Part shown: positions 1 through 9,112 of the stretch, piece by piece
Position numbering within the stretch: the first letter of the stretch is position 1
Layout of the letters: the number at the start of each line of letters is the position of its first letter
Origin: Pontibacter silvestris
GTDB taxonomy: Bacteria > Bacteroidota > Bacteroidia > Cytophagales > Hymenobacteraceae
Length of the DNA stretch: 64,000 nt
Direction: 5' to 3'
NCBI RefSeq assembly: GCF_020907275.1
Contig: NZ_JAJJWI010000008.1
Span: 124,001 to 188,000 of the forward strand
The notes under the pieces: generated by a model
The model's database searches: none
What the model was told of the DNA's origin: nothing
What the model saw: only the letters and a program-made list of their open reading frames with translations
Made by a program: the position numbers and the translations under genes

Positions 1-243
1 CATAAGCTAAAGAACGCACTTGAGACTATCCGCCAGGAGGAAATGGCGCGTTACATGAAAAAGCTTGGCCCTAAAGAGGCTAAACTAATCGACAACATCA
101 CAAAGTCTATGATGCAGAAGGTTATTAAGCTACCAGTACTACAGCTTAAGGCGGCCTGTAAACGTGGAGAGGCTGAAACCCTTATTGATTTACTAAACGA
201 CCTGTTTGATTTAGAAAGCCAGGCTGTTGATACAGCAGAATAG
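1..243 (+). CDS. hemA: Glutamyl-tRNA reductase, C-terminal fragment (cut by window edge)
   Basis: The frame is open from base 1 and gives about 80 residues before the stop. They match the C-terminal dimerisation helix of glutamyl-tRNA reductase: an IRQEE segment, a KKLGPKEAKLID segment, then the NITKSMMQKVIKLPVLQLK helix. The enzyme reduces Glu-tRNA(Glu) to glutamate-1-semialdehyde, the first step of C5 tetrapyrrole synthesis in the cytoplasm. The catalytic N-terminal and NADPH domains lie outside the window, so identification rests on this helix only. The ATG at 43 is internal, not the start. A strong terminator follows at 281, so no downstream gene here is co-transcribed. Confidence 0.8.
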   Translation, partial: HKLKNALETIRQEEMARYMKKLGPKEAKLIDNITKSMMQKVIKLPVLQLKAACKRGEAETLIDLLNDLFDLESQAVDTAE

Positions 244-280
244 GCAGGCTAACTTTAACAAGTATACTCTGTAAATAAAG

Positions 281-316
281 AAGAAGCTGGCACTAAGGTG
301 TCAGCTTCTTTTGTTT
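281..316 (+). terminator. Rho-independent terminator after hemA
   Basis: A 13-bp stem (281-293 with 298-310, one G-U pair) closes on a TAAG loop and runs into a T-rich stretch. It ends the hemA transcript. Confidence 0.85.
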
Positions 317-622
317 TCATCAATTTGTTTTCATGTTAGCGCATCATACTTCTCAGGTATGTTTTTGTACTTTAACAAGCTTTACTCCTCTGGAACTTCT
401 TATAAAAGAACTACATTTAACAGAGTAAGGGCCTTACATTTTACGCCCAGAAGCTTGATTATAGACAGAAAAAAATGTCAGTTTTCGTAGGTGAACGGCA
501 TCTTTTTTTTAGTGAATGAAATAGCCAAAATCTCTTGTTAGCTATCTCAAAGACCAGAAAGTGAGCTAATGCTACTATTTTCATATAGAAACAGAAGCGT
601 TATAAGCACTTTTTCTGCAGTG
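317..622. other. Intergenic stretch, nothing recognised
   Basis: About 300 AT-rich bases between the hemA terminator and the 3' end of the ArsR gene. I see no ORF with coding character, no RNA fold and no repeat. Confidence 0.5.
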
Positions 623-931
623 TTAAATGTCTACACAGCACTCTTCCAAACAGTCAATCACATCGATTAACTTAGGAATAGCAAGTGAATAATAGATTTT
701 AGTTCCTACCTTAAAAGACGACAAAACTCCCTTGTCTTTAAGTGTAATAAGGTGCTGCGAAGCAATTGCCTGAGGAAGGTCCAAGTACTTATATATCTCA
801 GTAACAGTCATTTTGTCCTCTTTCCCCAGCAAATCTACGATAGCCAATCTCTTCGGGTGAGCCAGTACTTTTAGCATGGCCGCCGCCTTATCTATCTTCT
901 TCGATTCAATTCTTGATAATAAGCTTTTCAT
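623..931 (-). CDS. ArsR/SmtB-family winged-helix transcriptional regulator
   Basis: The 102-residue protein has the ArsR-family layout. An opening helix leads into LKVLAHPKRLAIVDLL (about 20-35), a helix-turn-helix follows with recognition segment PQAIASQHLITLKDKGVL (about 53-70), then the wing with VGTKIYYSL. It should bind DNA as a dimer and repress nearby genes. The classical ELCVCDL metal motif is absent, but Cys94, Cys98 and Cys99 cluster at the extreme C-terminus, where some family members sense metals or thiols; that use is inference. The gene is divergent from anmK and separated from it by 118 bp, so it may control itself or anmK. The target is not visible. Confidence 0.85.
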   Translation of the reverse strand: MKSLLSRIESKKIDKAAAMLKVLAHPKRLAIVDLLGKEDKMTVTEIYKYLDLPQAIASQHLITLKDKGVLSSFKVGTKIYYSLAIPKLIDVIDCLEECCVDI

Positions 932-1049
932 AATTAAAATAATACCTAACAGTTTTTAAATTCATTTAGACTCTTGCTCAACTATATATATATACGGTTG
1001 TTTCGCTATTTGGCTGAGTGCAATAAAAGCATTTGTGTAACTTCATGCC

Positions 1050-2120
1050 ATGGAAACTTATCATGCTATCGGACTAATGTCAGGCACCTCATTGGATGGG
1101 GTAGACATAGCATATTGTAGACTTACGTATGCAAAAGAAAATTGGATATATGATATACTTAATTATACTACGGCAACTTATAGCAACCACTGGATTGACT
1201 CTCTCAAAGAAGTTGAAACAGGTAGTGCCAGAGCCCTGGTAGCGTTGGACCATGCCTACGGAGAATACCTCGGGAAACTGGTAAAAGAGTTCGTAGGCCA
1301 CCACCAGTTAAAGCCGGATTTTGTTGCTTCCCATGGCCATACGATTTTTCACCAGCCAGAGCAGCACACATCACTGCAGCTCGGCCATGGAGCTTACATA
1401 GCTGCACATGCGGGTTTACCGGTTGTGTGCGACTTCCGCACCCTTGACATTGCCTTAGGTGGGCAGGGTGCGCCATTAGTTCCTATTGGTGATCAGTTGC
1501 TCTTCAGCAACTATGACTTCTGCCTCAACCTGGGAGGTATTGCCAATGTGTCTTTTCAGCAAAACGAACAATGCCTGGCATTTGATGTATCGGCTTGTAA
1601 TATGTTGCTGAACACGCTGGCAAATACTTTAGACATGCCTTATGACAAAGACGGGGCTGTGGCAAGATCTGGTAGCATACAGCAGGATCTTTTGCACCAG
1701 CTAAACTCCCCTGCTTACTTTACCTCCCCCTTTCCGAAGTCTTTGGGTAAAGAGTGGGTATTGGAGCACAGCTTGCAAACTCTTACAGCCTCTAGTGCCT
1801 CTGTTCCAGATAAGTTGCATACCTGTTGCCATCATATTGCCATACAGTTAAAAAAAGCCCTCCCAAGGCTGCACAATGGGCAACACCGTTTACTGTTAAC
1901 AGGAGGTGGTGCCTTTAACCTATATCTGGTTGAGTTGATTAAAGAATACCTAGGGGAAAGCTTTATAGTAGAAGTACCCGCCCCTGAAGTAGTATCTTTT
2001 AAGGAAGCATTGATTTTTGCCTTTTTAGGGGTGCTTCGCTGGCGCGGAGAACACAACTGCCTTAGCAGTGTTACCGGGGCCAGACACAACAACGCAGGAG
2101 GAGCCATATACATGTGCTGA
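1050..2120 (+). CDS. anmK: Anhydro-N-acetylmuramic acid kinase
   Basis: The 356-residue protein has the usual AnmK length. It carries the N-terminal GLMSGTSLDGVD signature (about 8-19), the HGHTIFHQP segment (about 95-103), the LNLGGIANVSF motif (about 159-169) and LLTGGGAFN near residue 283, the phosphate- and sugar-binding elements of this ASKHA-fold kinase. AnmK hydrolyses and phosphorylates 1,6-anhydro-MurNAc to MurNAc-6-phosphate in peptidoglycan recycling. The gene stands alone, divergent from the ArsR gene. No murQ or amidase is adjacent. Confidence 0.95.
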   Translation: METYHAIGLMSGTSLDGVDIAYCRLTYAKENWIYDILNYTTATYSNHWIDSLKEVETGSARALVALDHAYGEYLGKLVKEFVGHHQLKPDFVASHGHTIFHQPEQHTSLQLGHGAYIAAHAGLPVVCDFRTLDIALGGQGAPLVPIGDQLLFSNYDFCLNLGGIANVSFQQNEQCLAFDVSACNMLLNTLANTLDMPYDKDGAVARSGSIQQDLLHQLNSPAYFTSPFPKSLGKEWVLEHSLQTLTASSASVPDKLHTCCHHIAIQLKKALPRLHNGQHRLLLTGGGAFNLYLVELIKEYLGESFIVEVPAPEVVSFKEALIFAFLGVLRWRGEHNCLSSVTGARHNNAGGAIYMC

Positions 2121-2317
2121 TGTTGCCATGGCTCATCAAAGAATACCTTGAAAACGGGAATTACTGTCTGCTATTTTTATAAAAACTTTAGAGGAGACAA
2201 TACATAACATTACTCTGAAAAAGATTTAGAATGAGATACACAAGCAAATCCTTTCCAGACTAATTTTGTGAAATTCATTTTAAAAATAGCAAAGGTAAGC
2301 TGCTATAACTTACAATT

Positions 2318-3430
2318 ATGTGGAGAGATATCTTAAACTTTGAGATTTGGGGCAATACCATCGTTAACCTAGCCTGGTTCGCAGGTATTTTACTGCTTGG
2401 TTTCTTCTTTAAGACACTTTTATCAAGGCTGCTGTCGAATGTAATGTTCAGACTGGTAAAACGGTTTTCCCAAGAGGAGGATAACCATTCTTTTAAGCGG
2501 CTGCTTATACAACCACTGGAAATTCTACTGCTGCTGGTATTTCTGTTCTTTGCCTTTAAATTCTTAAACTACCCACTAGACCCTACGGAGAGCAGGAAGA
2601 ATGACCCTTTCATAAAGATCTTTATGATTCGTACCTATCACATTTTTGTGATAGTCTCGGTAACATGGGTTATTCTCCGCTTTATTGATTTCTTAGGCCT
2701 AATATTTAAGAACCGGGCATTAAAGACAGCATCGAAACTGGATGATCAGCTGGTCCCATTTTTTATGGATTTCGTTAAGGTGTTGATATCCATCTTTGCG
2801 TTTCTTGTAGTATTAGGCTCTGTTTTTAACGTAAACGTGGCAGGTTTATTAGCAGGCCTGGGAGTGGGTGGCTTAGCCATTGCCTTTGCTGCCAAAGAGA
2901 GCTTAGAAAACCTGCTGGCTTCTTTCACCATCTTTCTTGACCATCCTTTTGTTGTAGGTGACTTAGTAGAAGTAGGTGGCATTACCGGAACAATAGAAAA
3001 GATTGGTTTCAGAAGTACCCGTATCCGTACATTAGAAAAGAGCTTTGTAACCGTGCCTAATAAGCACATGATAGATAAGCCTCTTGATAACCTTACGCTC
3101 CGTACTTTCCGCCGGGCAAGGTTTGATATCAACTTAACTTATAACACAACATCTGACCAGATTCGCGGTATAGTTCGTGATGTACAGGAGCTGATTGATA
3201 AGCACCCGCATACGAACCAGGACGGACGTGTTTCTTTTATAAATTTAGGGGCTCACTCAAAAGACGTGATGGTACAATATTTTGTAGACACCATGGACTG
3301 GAATGAGTATCTGTCAGTGAAGGAAGAAATCAACTACAAGATTGTAGAGATTGTAGAGGACATACATGGGGCTGAGTTTGCCTTTCCTACTTCAACGGTT
3401 TATCTGCAGCAGCCTGAACCACAAGCTTAA
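2318..3430 (+). CDS. MscS-family mechanosensitive ion channel
   Basis: The 370-residue protein has about four predicted membrane segments. The pore helix and start of the beta domain form the MscS core: VAGLLAGLGVGGLAIAFAAK (about 175-194), then DHPFVVGDLVEVGGITGTIE and the TLEKSFVTVPNKHM strand. The cytoplasmic alpha/beta domain follows to the C-terminus. It is longer than E. coli MscS because of extra N-terminal helices. Its expected role is release of solutes through the inner membrane under hypo-osmotic stress. A TAATTTTG -7 element lies at 2261-2268. The gene is a single unit closed by the terminator at 3468. Confidence 0.93.
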   Translation: MWRDILNFEIWGNTIVNLAWFAGILLLGFFFKTLLSRLLSNVMFRLVKRFSQEEDNHSFKRLLIQPLEILLLLVFLFFAFKFLNYPLDPTESRKNDPFIKIFMIRTYHIFVIVSVTWVILRFIDFLGLIFKNRALKTASKLDDQLVPFFMDFVKVLISIFAFLVVLGSVFNVNVAGLLAGLGVGGLAIAFAAKESLENLLASFTIFLDHPFVVGDLVEVGGITGTIEKIGFRSTRIRTLEKSFVTVPNKHMIDKPLDNLTLRTFRRARFDINLTYNTTSDQIRGIVRDVQELIDKHPHTNQDGRVSFINLGAHSKDVMVQYFVDTMDWNEYLSVKEEINYKIVEIVEDIHGAEFAFPTSTVYLQQPEPQA

Positions 3431-3467
3431 CTAGGTCTGCTACTTTATAAACTAAATCAGGTACAAT

Positions 3468-3498
3468 AAAAAAGCCGGAGAAGCTCCGGCTTTTTTTC
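3468..3498 (+). terminator. Rho-independent terminator after the MscS gene
   Basis: An AAAAAAGCCGGAG arm, an AA spacer and a GCTCCGGC arm run into a T7 tail. The hairpin is very GC-rich at its tip. Confidence 0.9.
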
Positions 3499-3855
3499 AC
3501 CCTTATATCTTTATTTCTACTTAACTATATCTTTAGGAACTACATCCTACTACCTTAGTTTCAATCAACTTAATCAAGAATCAAATCAACCACAAACCTT
3601 AGCCCTATCTCACTGACTTACTTTTTGTTATCAGTTTTGATTTCTTTAACGAACAGCCTCAGCTATAGTTATAGCAGGTAGGTAATTTATCAAGGTAAGG
3701 ATATCTTTTTTTAGGTAAGCGCATCATATTTTAATGTAAACGTACATACAGGTTCTGCCATAAAGTTCAAGTTGCGTTCAACTGGCACAGGAAAAGTATT
3801 AAAGATTTCTTATCTTACACTTTCTATATAATTTCTCTGAACAAAGCTTTAGACG
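3499..3855. other. Intergenic stretch, nothing recognised
   Basis: AT-rich spacer between the convergent MscS and AsmA-like genes. I found no ORF, RNA gene or clear second hairpin. Confidence 0.5.
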
Positions 3856-6381
3856 CTAGTCAAAGTCAAAGTACTCCCCCTCCTGCAGCTCTACATTTTT
3901 CTCTTTCTTCTGCTTTGGCTTTTTACCCTGCAGCAGATCACGGAGTTCACGCCCCTCCTCCCGCAGATCGGTTTTAATCTTTTGCCGCACACGTGCGTTG
4001 TCGTAGGCGATTTTAAAACTATTCTCTTTGCCTCTCAATGTCAGAAAAAGGTTACTGTTACCAGCATCCGGATCTTCGGCTACAACTCCATATCTTGAGT
4101 CTTTGTCAGGGCGGCGCTTGTAGAAAAGGGGCAGCTTAATTTTATAATCCATGTCCTGATCAAACGTATGCGTACCTGATACAGAAACAACAGGGGCTGC
4201 TGTTAAATTTGAGCGTATATCCATCTCAGGGATATATATGGTCCGTTGCTGAATCCAGAAGCTGTTATGCAATTCAGCAAAGTGCATATTAGCCAACTCA
4301 GAGCGTTTTACGAACGTCGACATTTTGTTCATTGGCTCAAAGCTAATAAGCTGACCATTTCGCACTGTAGCCTCTATTTCAGCCTGCAGCAAGTCTGTCT
4401 TAGGATTTAGCTGGCTATCGAAATAAATATCTGAAACAATATTAGCCGTGAGCCGGCCCCGAAGGTGACGATCCTGAATAAAGTCCTGGTTAAAATTTTC
4501 GAACACATAAAACAGGCTGTCTACGCTCATGTCGCTTAACTTGGCTGTAGTGCTTACTTTTATATGATCACGTACACGGGCATCAAGGTTACCCTTTACA
4601 GCAAAGTTGCCGCCAACAGCACTAAAAGAAACATTAGGAGACGACACGACCTGCTTGCGCAGCTTCACCTGCCCTTTAACATCTTTGCCTAAAAACCGTC
4701 TGAATTTTATCCGCTTAACTGTAGCACTAAGATCAAAAGCCACATAAGGGGAAACTGCAAACTTATAGGTTGATGCTGTACTACTTGCTTCACGTGACTC
4801 TTCTGGCGTATTCAGCTCCTCTTTTAACAACTGATCAAAATTGATGTAGTTGCTATCAAAATCGGCCTCTACCAACAGGCGCTGCTTGTCCAGCAGCAAC
4901 CACGACAGCACATTCCGAAACATTCCGTTAATCAGGAAATCAGATTCTCCTGCCTTACCTTTAAAATTAGAAACAGCCACATCGTTTTTCTTGAACATGA
5001 AGTTGCCATTCAGGTTTGTCAGCGGCAGCGGAAGCTCCTTTAAGGTTAAGGAGACATTGTGCAGCGTAATATCTCCGGAAGTATTTATCGTGTTGTTACC
5101 CGGCCTGGCCTCAAACTCATTTAGATTACCAGAGAAAGCTATATGTACATCTGCCAGTCCCATGCCGCCAGGCACTTCCTCCAGCTTAGTCAGCCCCAGC
5201 ACATAGCCTACATCCAGCATACCACGCACATCAAAAGATATGCGTGGGTTATTAAAGTTACTGTACTTCAGGTTGCCGGAAAAAGGACGCTCTTGTAGTA
5301 CTCCTGTAAGACCTTTAAGCTCCAGTGTAGAGGTGCTGGCATTGTGGCCGCTGCCATTTGTAAAAGAACCTGTAAGATTAATCTTTTCTACCCGCTGCTT
5401 TACATCCGGATGATAAAAAGTAGCATCGCGACAGCCAAAGTTAAACACCATTTGAGGGTTCTCATTTTCTGATGCGTTTCCTTTTATTATTCCATTAAAA
5501 TAGATATCGCCCTCGCTACGATACTGCTTGTACTGCTCTGTAATATGTTGCGGCAGCAACGATAACAGCGACTGTACATTAGTATTCTTGCCGCTGAGCG
5601 ACAGATCCAGGTAAGTAGGCCCTGTATAACCTATCACACCTCCAACTTCATAAGCTGCTCCTTCTACCTGCACCAGCGATGGCTGAAATTGTATAGTCTG
5701 GGTCTCTCTGTTTATCGCCAGCGCTGTGCTTACATCTACAGCTTTGCCTTTAAAATATTCTCCTGTGCCTACATGGATTGTTTGCACAGTGGCTTTCCCA
5801 TCAGCCTCTACCTCTATTATTTTAGAGGATACTCCCAAAGAAGCTGTAAACTGATGTGCATCGACCTCATACGTATGTTTCAGTTGCTGGTCTATATAAA
5901 GAACGCTTACCTGCTCCAGGCTTATTCTTTCCAAATCAAACGAGAAGCCTTCGCTTTCAGCCGTAGTACTGTCTGTGCTGATAATCTCATAATTTACCTT
6001 ACCATCTGGCAGTACCTTTACGTACACTTGCCCATTCTCCAGAAAAAGTTGCTTTACATTATATTTCCCTGTAACTACATCCAGTAAGCTAAAGGTAAAA
6101 TATAGCTTTTCTGCCCGGGCCAGCGACTCTTTACTTTCCGGTAAACCCTCCAGCACATTTACTTTGTCCAGCGTTACGGCCACATCAGGAAACTTATCAA
6201 AGAGCGAAAGCGAAATTTTCTCTACTTCCACCTTTGTGTTGATGTATTTATTAGCCTCCGTTACAAAAAGCCCAATTATTTTGTCTTGATAAGTATGCAC
6301 CAATCCCGCTGCTATACCTAGCACAACCACCACTCCCAGCACTACATAAAATAGCACTTTTTTTACAGCTCCTTTTCTCAC
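3856..6381 (-). CDS. AsmA-family large envelope protein
   Basis: The 841-residue protein starts with a basic tail and one hydrophobic segment (VLFYVVLGVVVVLGIAAGL, about 9-27). It then has the AsmA N-terminal block with VEKISLSLFDKFPDVAVTLD. The rest is repetitive beta-rich sequence, ending in an AsmA C-terminal region (about 640-790) with GTHTFDQDMDYKIKLPL and a charged tail. AsmA/TamB relatives span the periplasm and are linked to phospholipid transport and outer-membrane homeostasis. A GTG start at 6381 is used, since no ATG occurs before the upstream in-frame stop. The gene is monocistronic and adjoins the tRNA-Val duplication. Confidence 0.85.
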   Translation of the reverse strand: MRKGAVKKVLFYVVLGVVVVLGIAAGLVHTYQDKIIGLFVTEANKYINTKVEVEKISLSLFDKFPDVAVTLDKVNVLEGLPESKESLARAEKLYFTFSLLDVVTGKYNVKQLFLENGQVYVKVLPDGKVNYEIISTDSTTAESEGFSFDLERISLEQVSVLYIDQQLKHTYEVDAHQFTASLGVSSKIIEVEADGKATVQTIHVGTGEYFKGKAVDVSTALAINRETQTIQFQPSLVQVEGAAYEVGGVIGYTGPTYLDLSLSGKNTNVQSLLSLLPQHITEQYKQYRSEGDIYFNGIIKGNASENENPQMVFNFGCRDATFYHPDVKQRVEKINLTGSFTNGSGHNASTSTLELKGLTGVLQERPFSGNLKYSNFNNPRISFDVRGMLDVGYVLGLTKLEEVPGGMGLADVHIAFSGNLNEFEARPGNNTINTSGDITLHNVSLTLKELPLPLTNLNGNFMFKKNDVAVSNFKGKAGESDFLINGMFRNVLSWLLLDKQRLLVEADFDSNYINFDQLLKEELNTPEESREASSTASTYKFAVSPYVAFDLSATVKRIKFRRFLGKDVKGQVKLRKQVVSSPNVSFSAVGGNFAVKGNLDARVRDHIKVSTTAKLSDMSVDSLFYVFENFNQDFIQDRHLRGRLTANIVSDIYFDSQLNPKTDLLQAEIEATVRNGQLISFEPMNKMSTFVKRSELANMHFAELHNSFWIQQRTIYIPEMDIRSNLTAAPVVSVSGTHTFDQDMDYKIKLPLFYKRRPDKDSRYGVVAEDPDAGNSNLFLTLRGKENSFKIAYDNARVRQKIKTDLREEGRELRDLLQGKKPKQKKEKNVELQEGEYFDFD

Positions 6382-6496
6382 TAATAGAACATTCAGATTT
6401 TAAGCCTCTTATGTTAACGTAAAGGTACACTAGTTCTAACATGTGTCCAACAGACTATAAAAGCATAAATTTTTTTTAGCTTTTTATCGTAAAAGT

Positions 6497-6527
6497 CTTG
6501 CAGTTAAAAAAATATCTACCATATTTG
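6497..6527 (+). promoter_or_regulatory. Promoter of tRNA-Val copy 1
   Basis: CTTG (6497-6500), a 19-bp spacer and CATATTTG (6520-6527) approximate the Bacteroidota TTTG-N19-TAnnTTTG promoter, about 40 bp before the tRNA. Confidence 0.6.
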
Positions 6528-6566
6528 CATCACCAAACAGGACAGCAGGTTCCTGAGAGGGAAAAA

Positions 6567-6644
6567 GGGGTGTTAGCTCAGCTGGTTCAGAGCACCTGCC
6601 TTACAAGCAGGGGGTCACTGGTTCGAATCCAGTACGCCCCACCA
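6567..6644 (+). tRNA. tRNA-Val (anticodon UAC), copy 1
   Basis: A full cloverleaf is visible. The acceptor stem GGGGTGT pairs with ACGCCCC, the D-arm is normal, the anticodon loop CTTACAA gives anticodon TAC, and the T-arm carries TTCGAAT. Discriminator A is followed by an encoded CCA. It decodes GUN valine codons. Confidence 0.97.
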
Positions 6645-6675
6645 AAAGGATAGCTTAAAAGTTGTCCTTTTTTTA
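6645..6675 (+). terminator. Terminator of tRNA-Val copy 1
   Basis: AAAGGA pairs with TCCTTT across a small stem-loop and runs into T7. Confidence 0.7.
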
Positions 6676-6720
6676 TGTACATACTTTTCCGATCAATCAG
6701 TTTATTACTATCGTAAAAGT

Positions 6721-6751
6721 TTTGCAGTTAAAAAAATATCTACCATATTTG
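6721..6751 (+). promoter_or_regulatory. Promoter of tRNA-Val copy 2
   Basis: Same element as copy 1, but the single substitution changes CTTG to the consensus TTTG (6721-6724). A 19-bp spacer and CATATTTG (6744-6751) follow. Copy 2 may therefore be the stronger promoter. Confidence 0.6.
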
Positions 6752-6790
6752 CATCACCAAACAGGACAGCAGGTTCCTGAGAGGGAAAAA

Positions 6791-6868
6791 GGGGTGTTAG
6801 CTCAGCTGGTTCAGAGCACCTGCCTTACAAGCAGGGGGTCACTGGTTCGAATCCAGTACGCCCCACCA
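6791..6868 (+). tRNA. tRNA-Val (anticodon UAC), copy 2
   Basis: Identical over all 78 bases to the copy at 6567, including the TAC anticodon and encoded CCA. Confidence 0.97.
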
Positions 6869-6899
6869 AAAGGATAGCTTAAAAGTTGTCCTTTTTTTA
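6869..6899 (+). terminator. Terminator of tRNA-Val copy 2
   Basis: Same short AAAGGA/TCCTTT stem and T7 tail as after copy 1. Confidence 0.7.
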
Positions 6900-6913
6900 T
6901 GTACATACTTTTC

Positions 6914-7182
6914 TTGCTCCTCCTGCTAATAGCAATAAAAAACTTTCTTTACCAAGCCTTTACTTCTGTTTATCTCTTAAGCCATGAGCAGTATTGCCTC
7001 TTAATCAGCATAATATGACAAAGAAGCTATACTTTTTATAAGCAGAAACAGAAGATTTGATGATCGTGAAATCTTTATAAGAAAATTGAGGCAGCTCTCT
7101 CAACTGATAATGAGATTTGCAGAAACGAGCACGCACTTGGGAGGAAAGTGCAGGAATAAAAAGCCTTTTAGCTTACCTAGAC
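6914..7182. other. Intergenic stretch, nothing recognised
   Basis: About 270 AT-rich bases between the second tRNA unit and the 3' end of coaE. No further tRNA, hairpin or credible ORF was seen. Confidence 0.5.
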
Positions 7183-7779
7183 TTATTTTACCTGATCAAG
7201 AAATTGTTCATGCAGCTTTATCACCTGCGGAATAAGCAGTTGCTGATCATCGTTATAAATGACATGATCGGCACGAGATATCTTTTCTTCTTCCTGCAGT
7301 TGTTTGTCTATTATTGCTTTGATGTCTGTTTCCGTACGATGCTTATCACGTAATAACAGCCGCTTCATACGCACCTCCAGAGGGGCGTAAACGGCTATCA
7401 TTTGGTCCATCTGCTTCCAGGCACCAGACTCATACATCAGGGCTGCTTCTTTTAGCACATAAGGTTTATCGCTATGCATCGCTGCCCAAAGGGCAAAGTC
7501 AGTGGCTACATGAGGGTGAACTAAATTATTTAATATAGCTAAACGTTCAGGGTTATTAAACACAATACCTGCTACGTGAGACCTGTTCAGTTCGCCATCA
7601 TCATTATAGGCTTCTTTTCCGAATGCAGCCTGCAACTCTAACCGCAGTGCCTCTTTGTTCTTCATGACCCACTTAGCACGTGCGTCAGAGTCATACACAG
7701 GTATGCCAAGCAGCTCAAACATACGGCAAACAACTGTTTTACCTACGCCTATTCCACCTGTTATTCCTATTTTCAGCAT
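7183..7779 (-). CDS. coaE: Dephospho-CoA kinase
   Basis: The 198-residue protein begins with the P-loop GITGGIGVGKT (about 5-15). A DSDARAKWVMK segment and the EAALMYESGAW lid region follow, all typical of CoaE at its normal length. It phosphorylates the ribose 3'-OH of dephospho-CoA, the last step of CoA synthesis. Its start lies 3 bp after the ybbR-like stop, so it is translated at the end of the nusB-to-coaE run. panC and panD of the same pathway lie 41 kb away. Confidence 0.95.
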   Translation of the reverse strand: MLKIGITGGIGVGKTVVCRMFELLGIPVYDSDARAKWVMKNKEALRLELQAAFGKEAYNDDGELNRSHVAGIVFNNPERLAILNNLVHPHVATDFALWAAMHSDKPYVLKEAALMYESGAWKQMDQMIAVYAPLEVRMKRLLLRDKHRTETDIKAIIDKQLQEEEKISRADHVIYNDDQQLLIPQVIKLHEQFLDQVK

Positions 7780-7782
7780 CAG

Positions 7783-8766
7783 TTATTGAGTTTCTATAGT
7801 GGCTTTTACACGTTCTGGCCAAAGCTTTGCATTCCGTACACCGGCTGGAGTCTGTACTAGCTCCGGTACCAAGGTAGAATCATGCCAATTATATTTGGCA
7901 AAGTCCAGTACGGCTCTAAAGTAGGTTCTGTTTAAAGTAGCGGCAGAGTCTTCTAAAAGCTGGTAACGCACCAGTACAAAAGGTGGCCTTAACGTTACAT
8001 CACGCCCAGCAGGGAAATTTACCAGTTCAGGTACCAGTTGGCGCTCTTCCTGCAGCAGGTTCTTAATGTTCAACGTTACAACAGCCTCATCTACGTTAGC
8101 CTTTACCAAAGACCTGTTACTATAAGGAACAGGCACCTCTACTTTAGCAGATTCAGTAAGCCCCTGGTTAGGCAAGCGAAGCAGGATAGGATCAGGGATA
8201 GTATCTACCATAGTAGATGGTCCGGTAAAAGTAATGGAGTCAGGCGTAATGCCTACGGGTCCTGCCAAGGCAGAACGATCGCCTGTCAACTTCTGGTTGG
8301 GATCTAACTGCAGCCCCACCTTACGCGTTACTTTAGCATCAAAATCAAAAAATAGGGTATCTGTAGCCACAAAATTCAGCTCCAAGCCATCCAAGGCGTT
8401 AACTAGGGCTGGGCGCAAGGCAGAACCTAACAGGTAATTGTTTCTGGGGAGGTTCCGGATAAAGATATCAGCAGGCTGCACTTCGAACATTAGTGACTTC
8501 CGCAGCAGCTTCCATCCTTTACCAGTTACGTTAATAGATACTTCTTCAGGCAGGGGCCTGACAGGCATCAGTTTGTTCTCGTTATACAAAAACCGGATGG
8601 GGTAGGTAATTTGTGTAGAGTAGCTTTTATTTAAGGCATTAAGAAGCCAGAAAGTAGAGGCCGCCACAAAACAAAGCAATACTACTCTCCAGTATTGCTT
8701 TGTCTGTGGTCTGAATGGTCTTACAAACAGCCATAGTAAGATATTTTTAATCTTCTCAAACGGCAA
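7783..8766 (-). CDS. YbbR-like (CdaR-type) domain protein
   Basis: The 327-residue protein has one N-terminal membrane segment (VVLLCFVAASTFWLLNAL, about 28-45). Tandem YbbR-like beta domains follow on the outer face; SINVTGKGWKLLR and VGITPDSITFTGP are typical of the repeats. In Firmicutes, YbbR (CdaR) regulates the diadenylate cyclase CdaA. In Bacteroidota the gene commonly sits beside yajC and coaE, and its job is less clear; no cyclase gene is near here. It starts 12 bp after yajC and ends 3 bp before coaE. Confidence 0.8.
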   Translation of the reverse strand: MPFEKIKNILLWLFVRPFRPQTKQYWRVVLLCFVAASTFWLLNALNKSYSTQITYPIRFLYNENKLMPVRPLPEEVSINVTGKGWKLLRKSLMFEVQPADIFIRNLPRNNYLLGSALRPALVNALDGLELNFVATDTLFFDFDAKVTRKVGLQLDPNQKLTGDRSALAGPVGITPDSITFTGPSTMVDTIPDPILLRLPNQGLTESAKVEVPVPYSNRSLVKANVDEAVVTLNIKNLLQEERQLVPELVNFPAGRDVTLRPPFVLVRYQLLEDSAATLNRTYFRAVLDFAKYNWHDSTLVPELVQTPAGVRNAKLWPERVKATIETQ

Positions 8767-8778
8767 CGTTGTATTTGT

Positions 8779-9081
8779 TTATTGCACCTTTACGGTAGCC
8801 TCCATGGAGATAGCGCTTTTCTCAAGCGTCAGGCGAACGCCTTTGTCGACTTCTATCACCACTATGTCATTTTCTATTCCGATAAGCTTACCATGCAGGC
8901 CGCCTATGGTTACCACGTTCATGCCTTTGGTTAACTCATCACGAAACTTTTTCTGATCTTTGGCCTTCTTCTGTTGCGGGCGGATCATGAAAAAGTAGAA
9001 AACAAGGATGATGCCACCAAACATGAGTAGCTGAGGCAGCATACCTCCATCTGATGTAGCTTGTAGGAAAATTGTTTGCAT
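8779..9081 (-). CDS. yajC: Preprotein translocase subunit YajC
   Basis: The 100-residue protein has a single membrane helix (MLPQLLMFGGIILVFYFFMIRP region) followed at once by RPQQKKAKDQKKF and the VVTIGGLHGKLIGIENDIVVIEV beta segment, the YajC signature. It is an accessory inner-membrane subunit of Sec with SecDF. It sits between a DUF1573 lipoprotein gene and the ybbR-like gene in the operon. Confidence 0.95.
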   Translation of the reverse strand: MQTIFLQATSDGGMLPQLLMFGGIILVFYFFMIRPQQKKAKDQKKFRDELTKGMNVVTIGGLHGKLIGIENDIVVIEVDKGVRLTLEKSAISMEATVKVQ

Positions 9082-9112
9082 GTGTATTATTCTCTTGCTT
9101 TAAAAGCTTGAA

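Larger units (their letters stand above)
6485..6913 (+). repeat. 205-bp tandem duplication carrying tRNA-Val, promoter and terminator
   Basis: Bases 6485-6689 recur at 6709-6913 (offset 224) with one substitution, C at 6497 against T at 6721. The copies are separated by 19 unique bases. Each holds a full transcription unit, so both tRNAs should be independently expressed. The near-identity points to a recent duplication or gene conversion. Confidence 0.95.
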
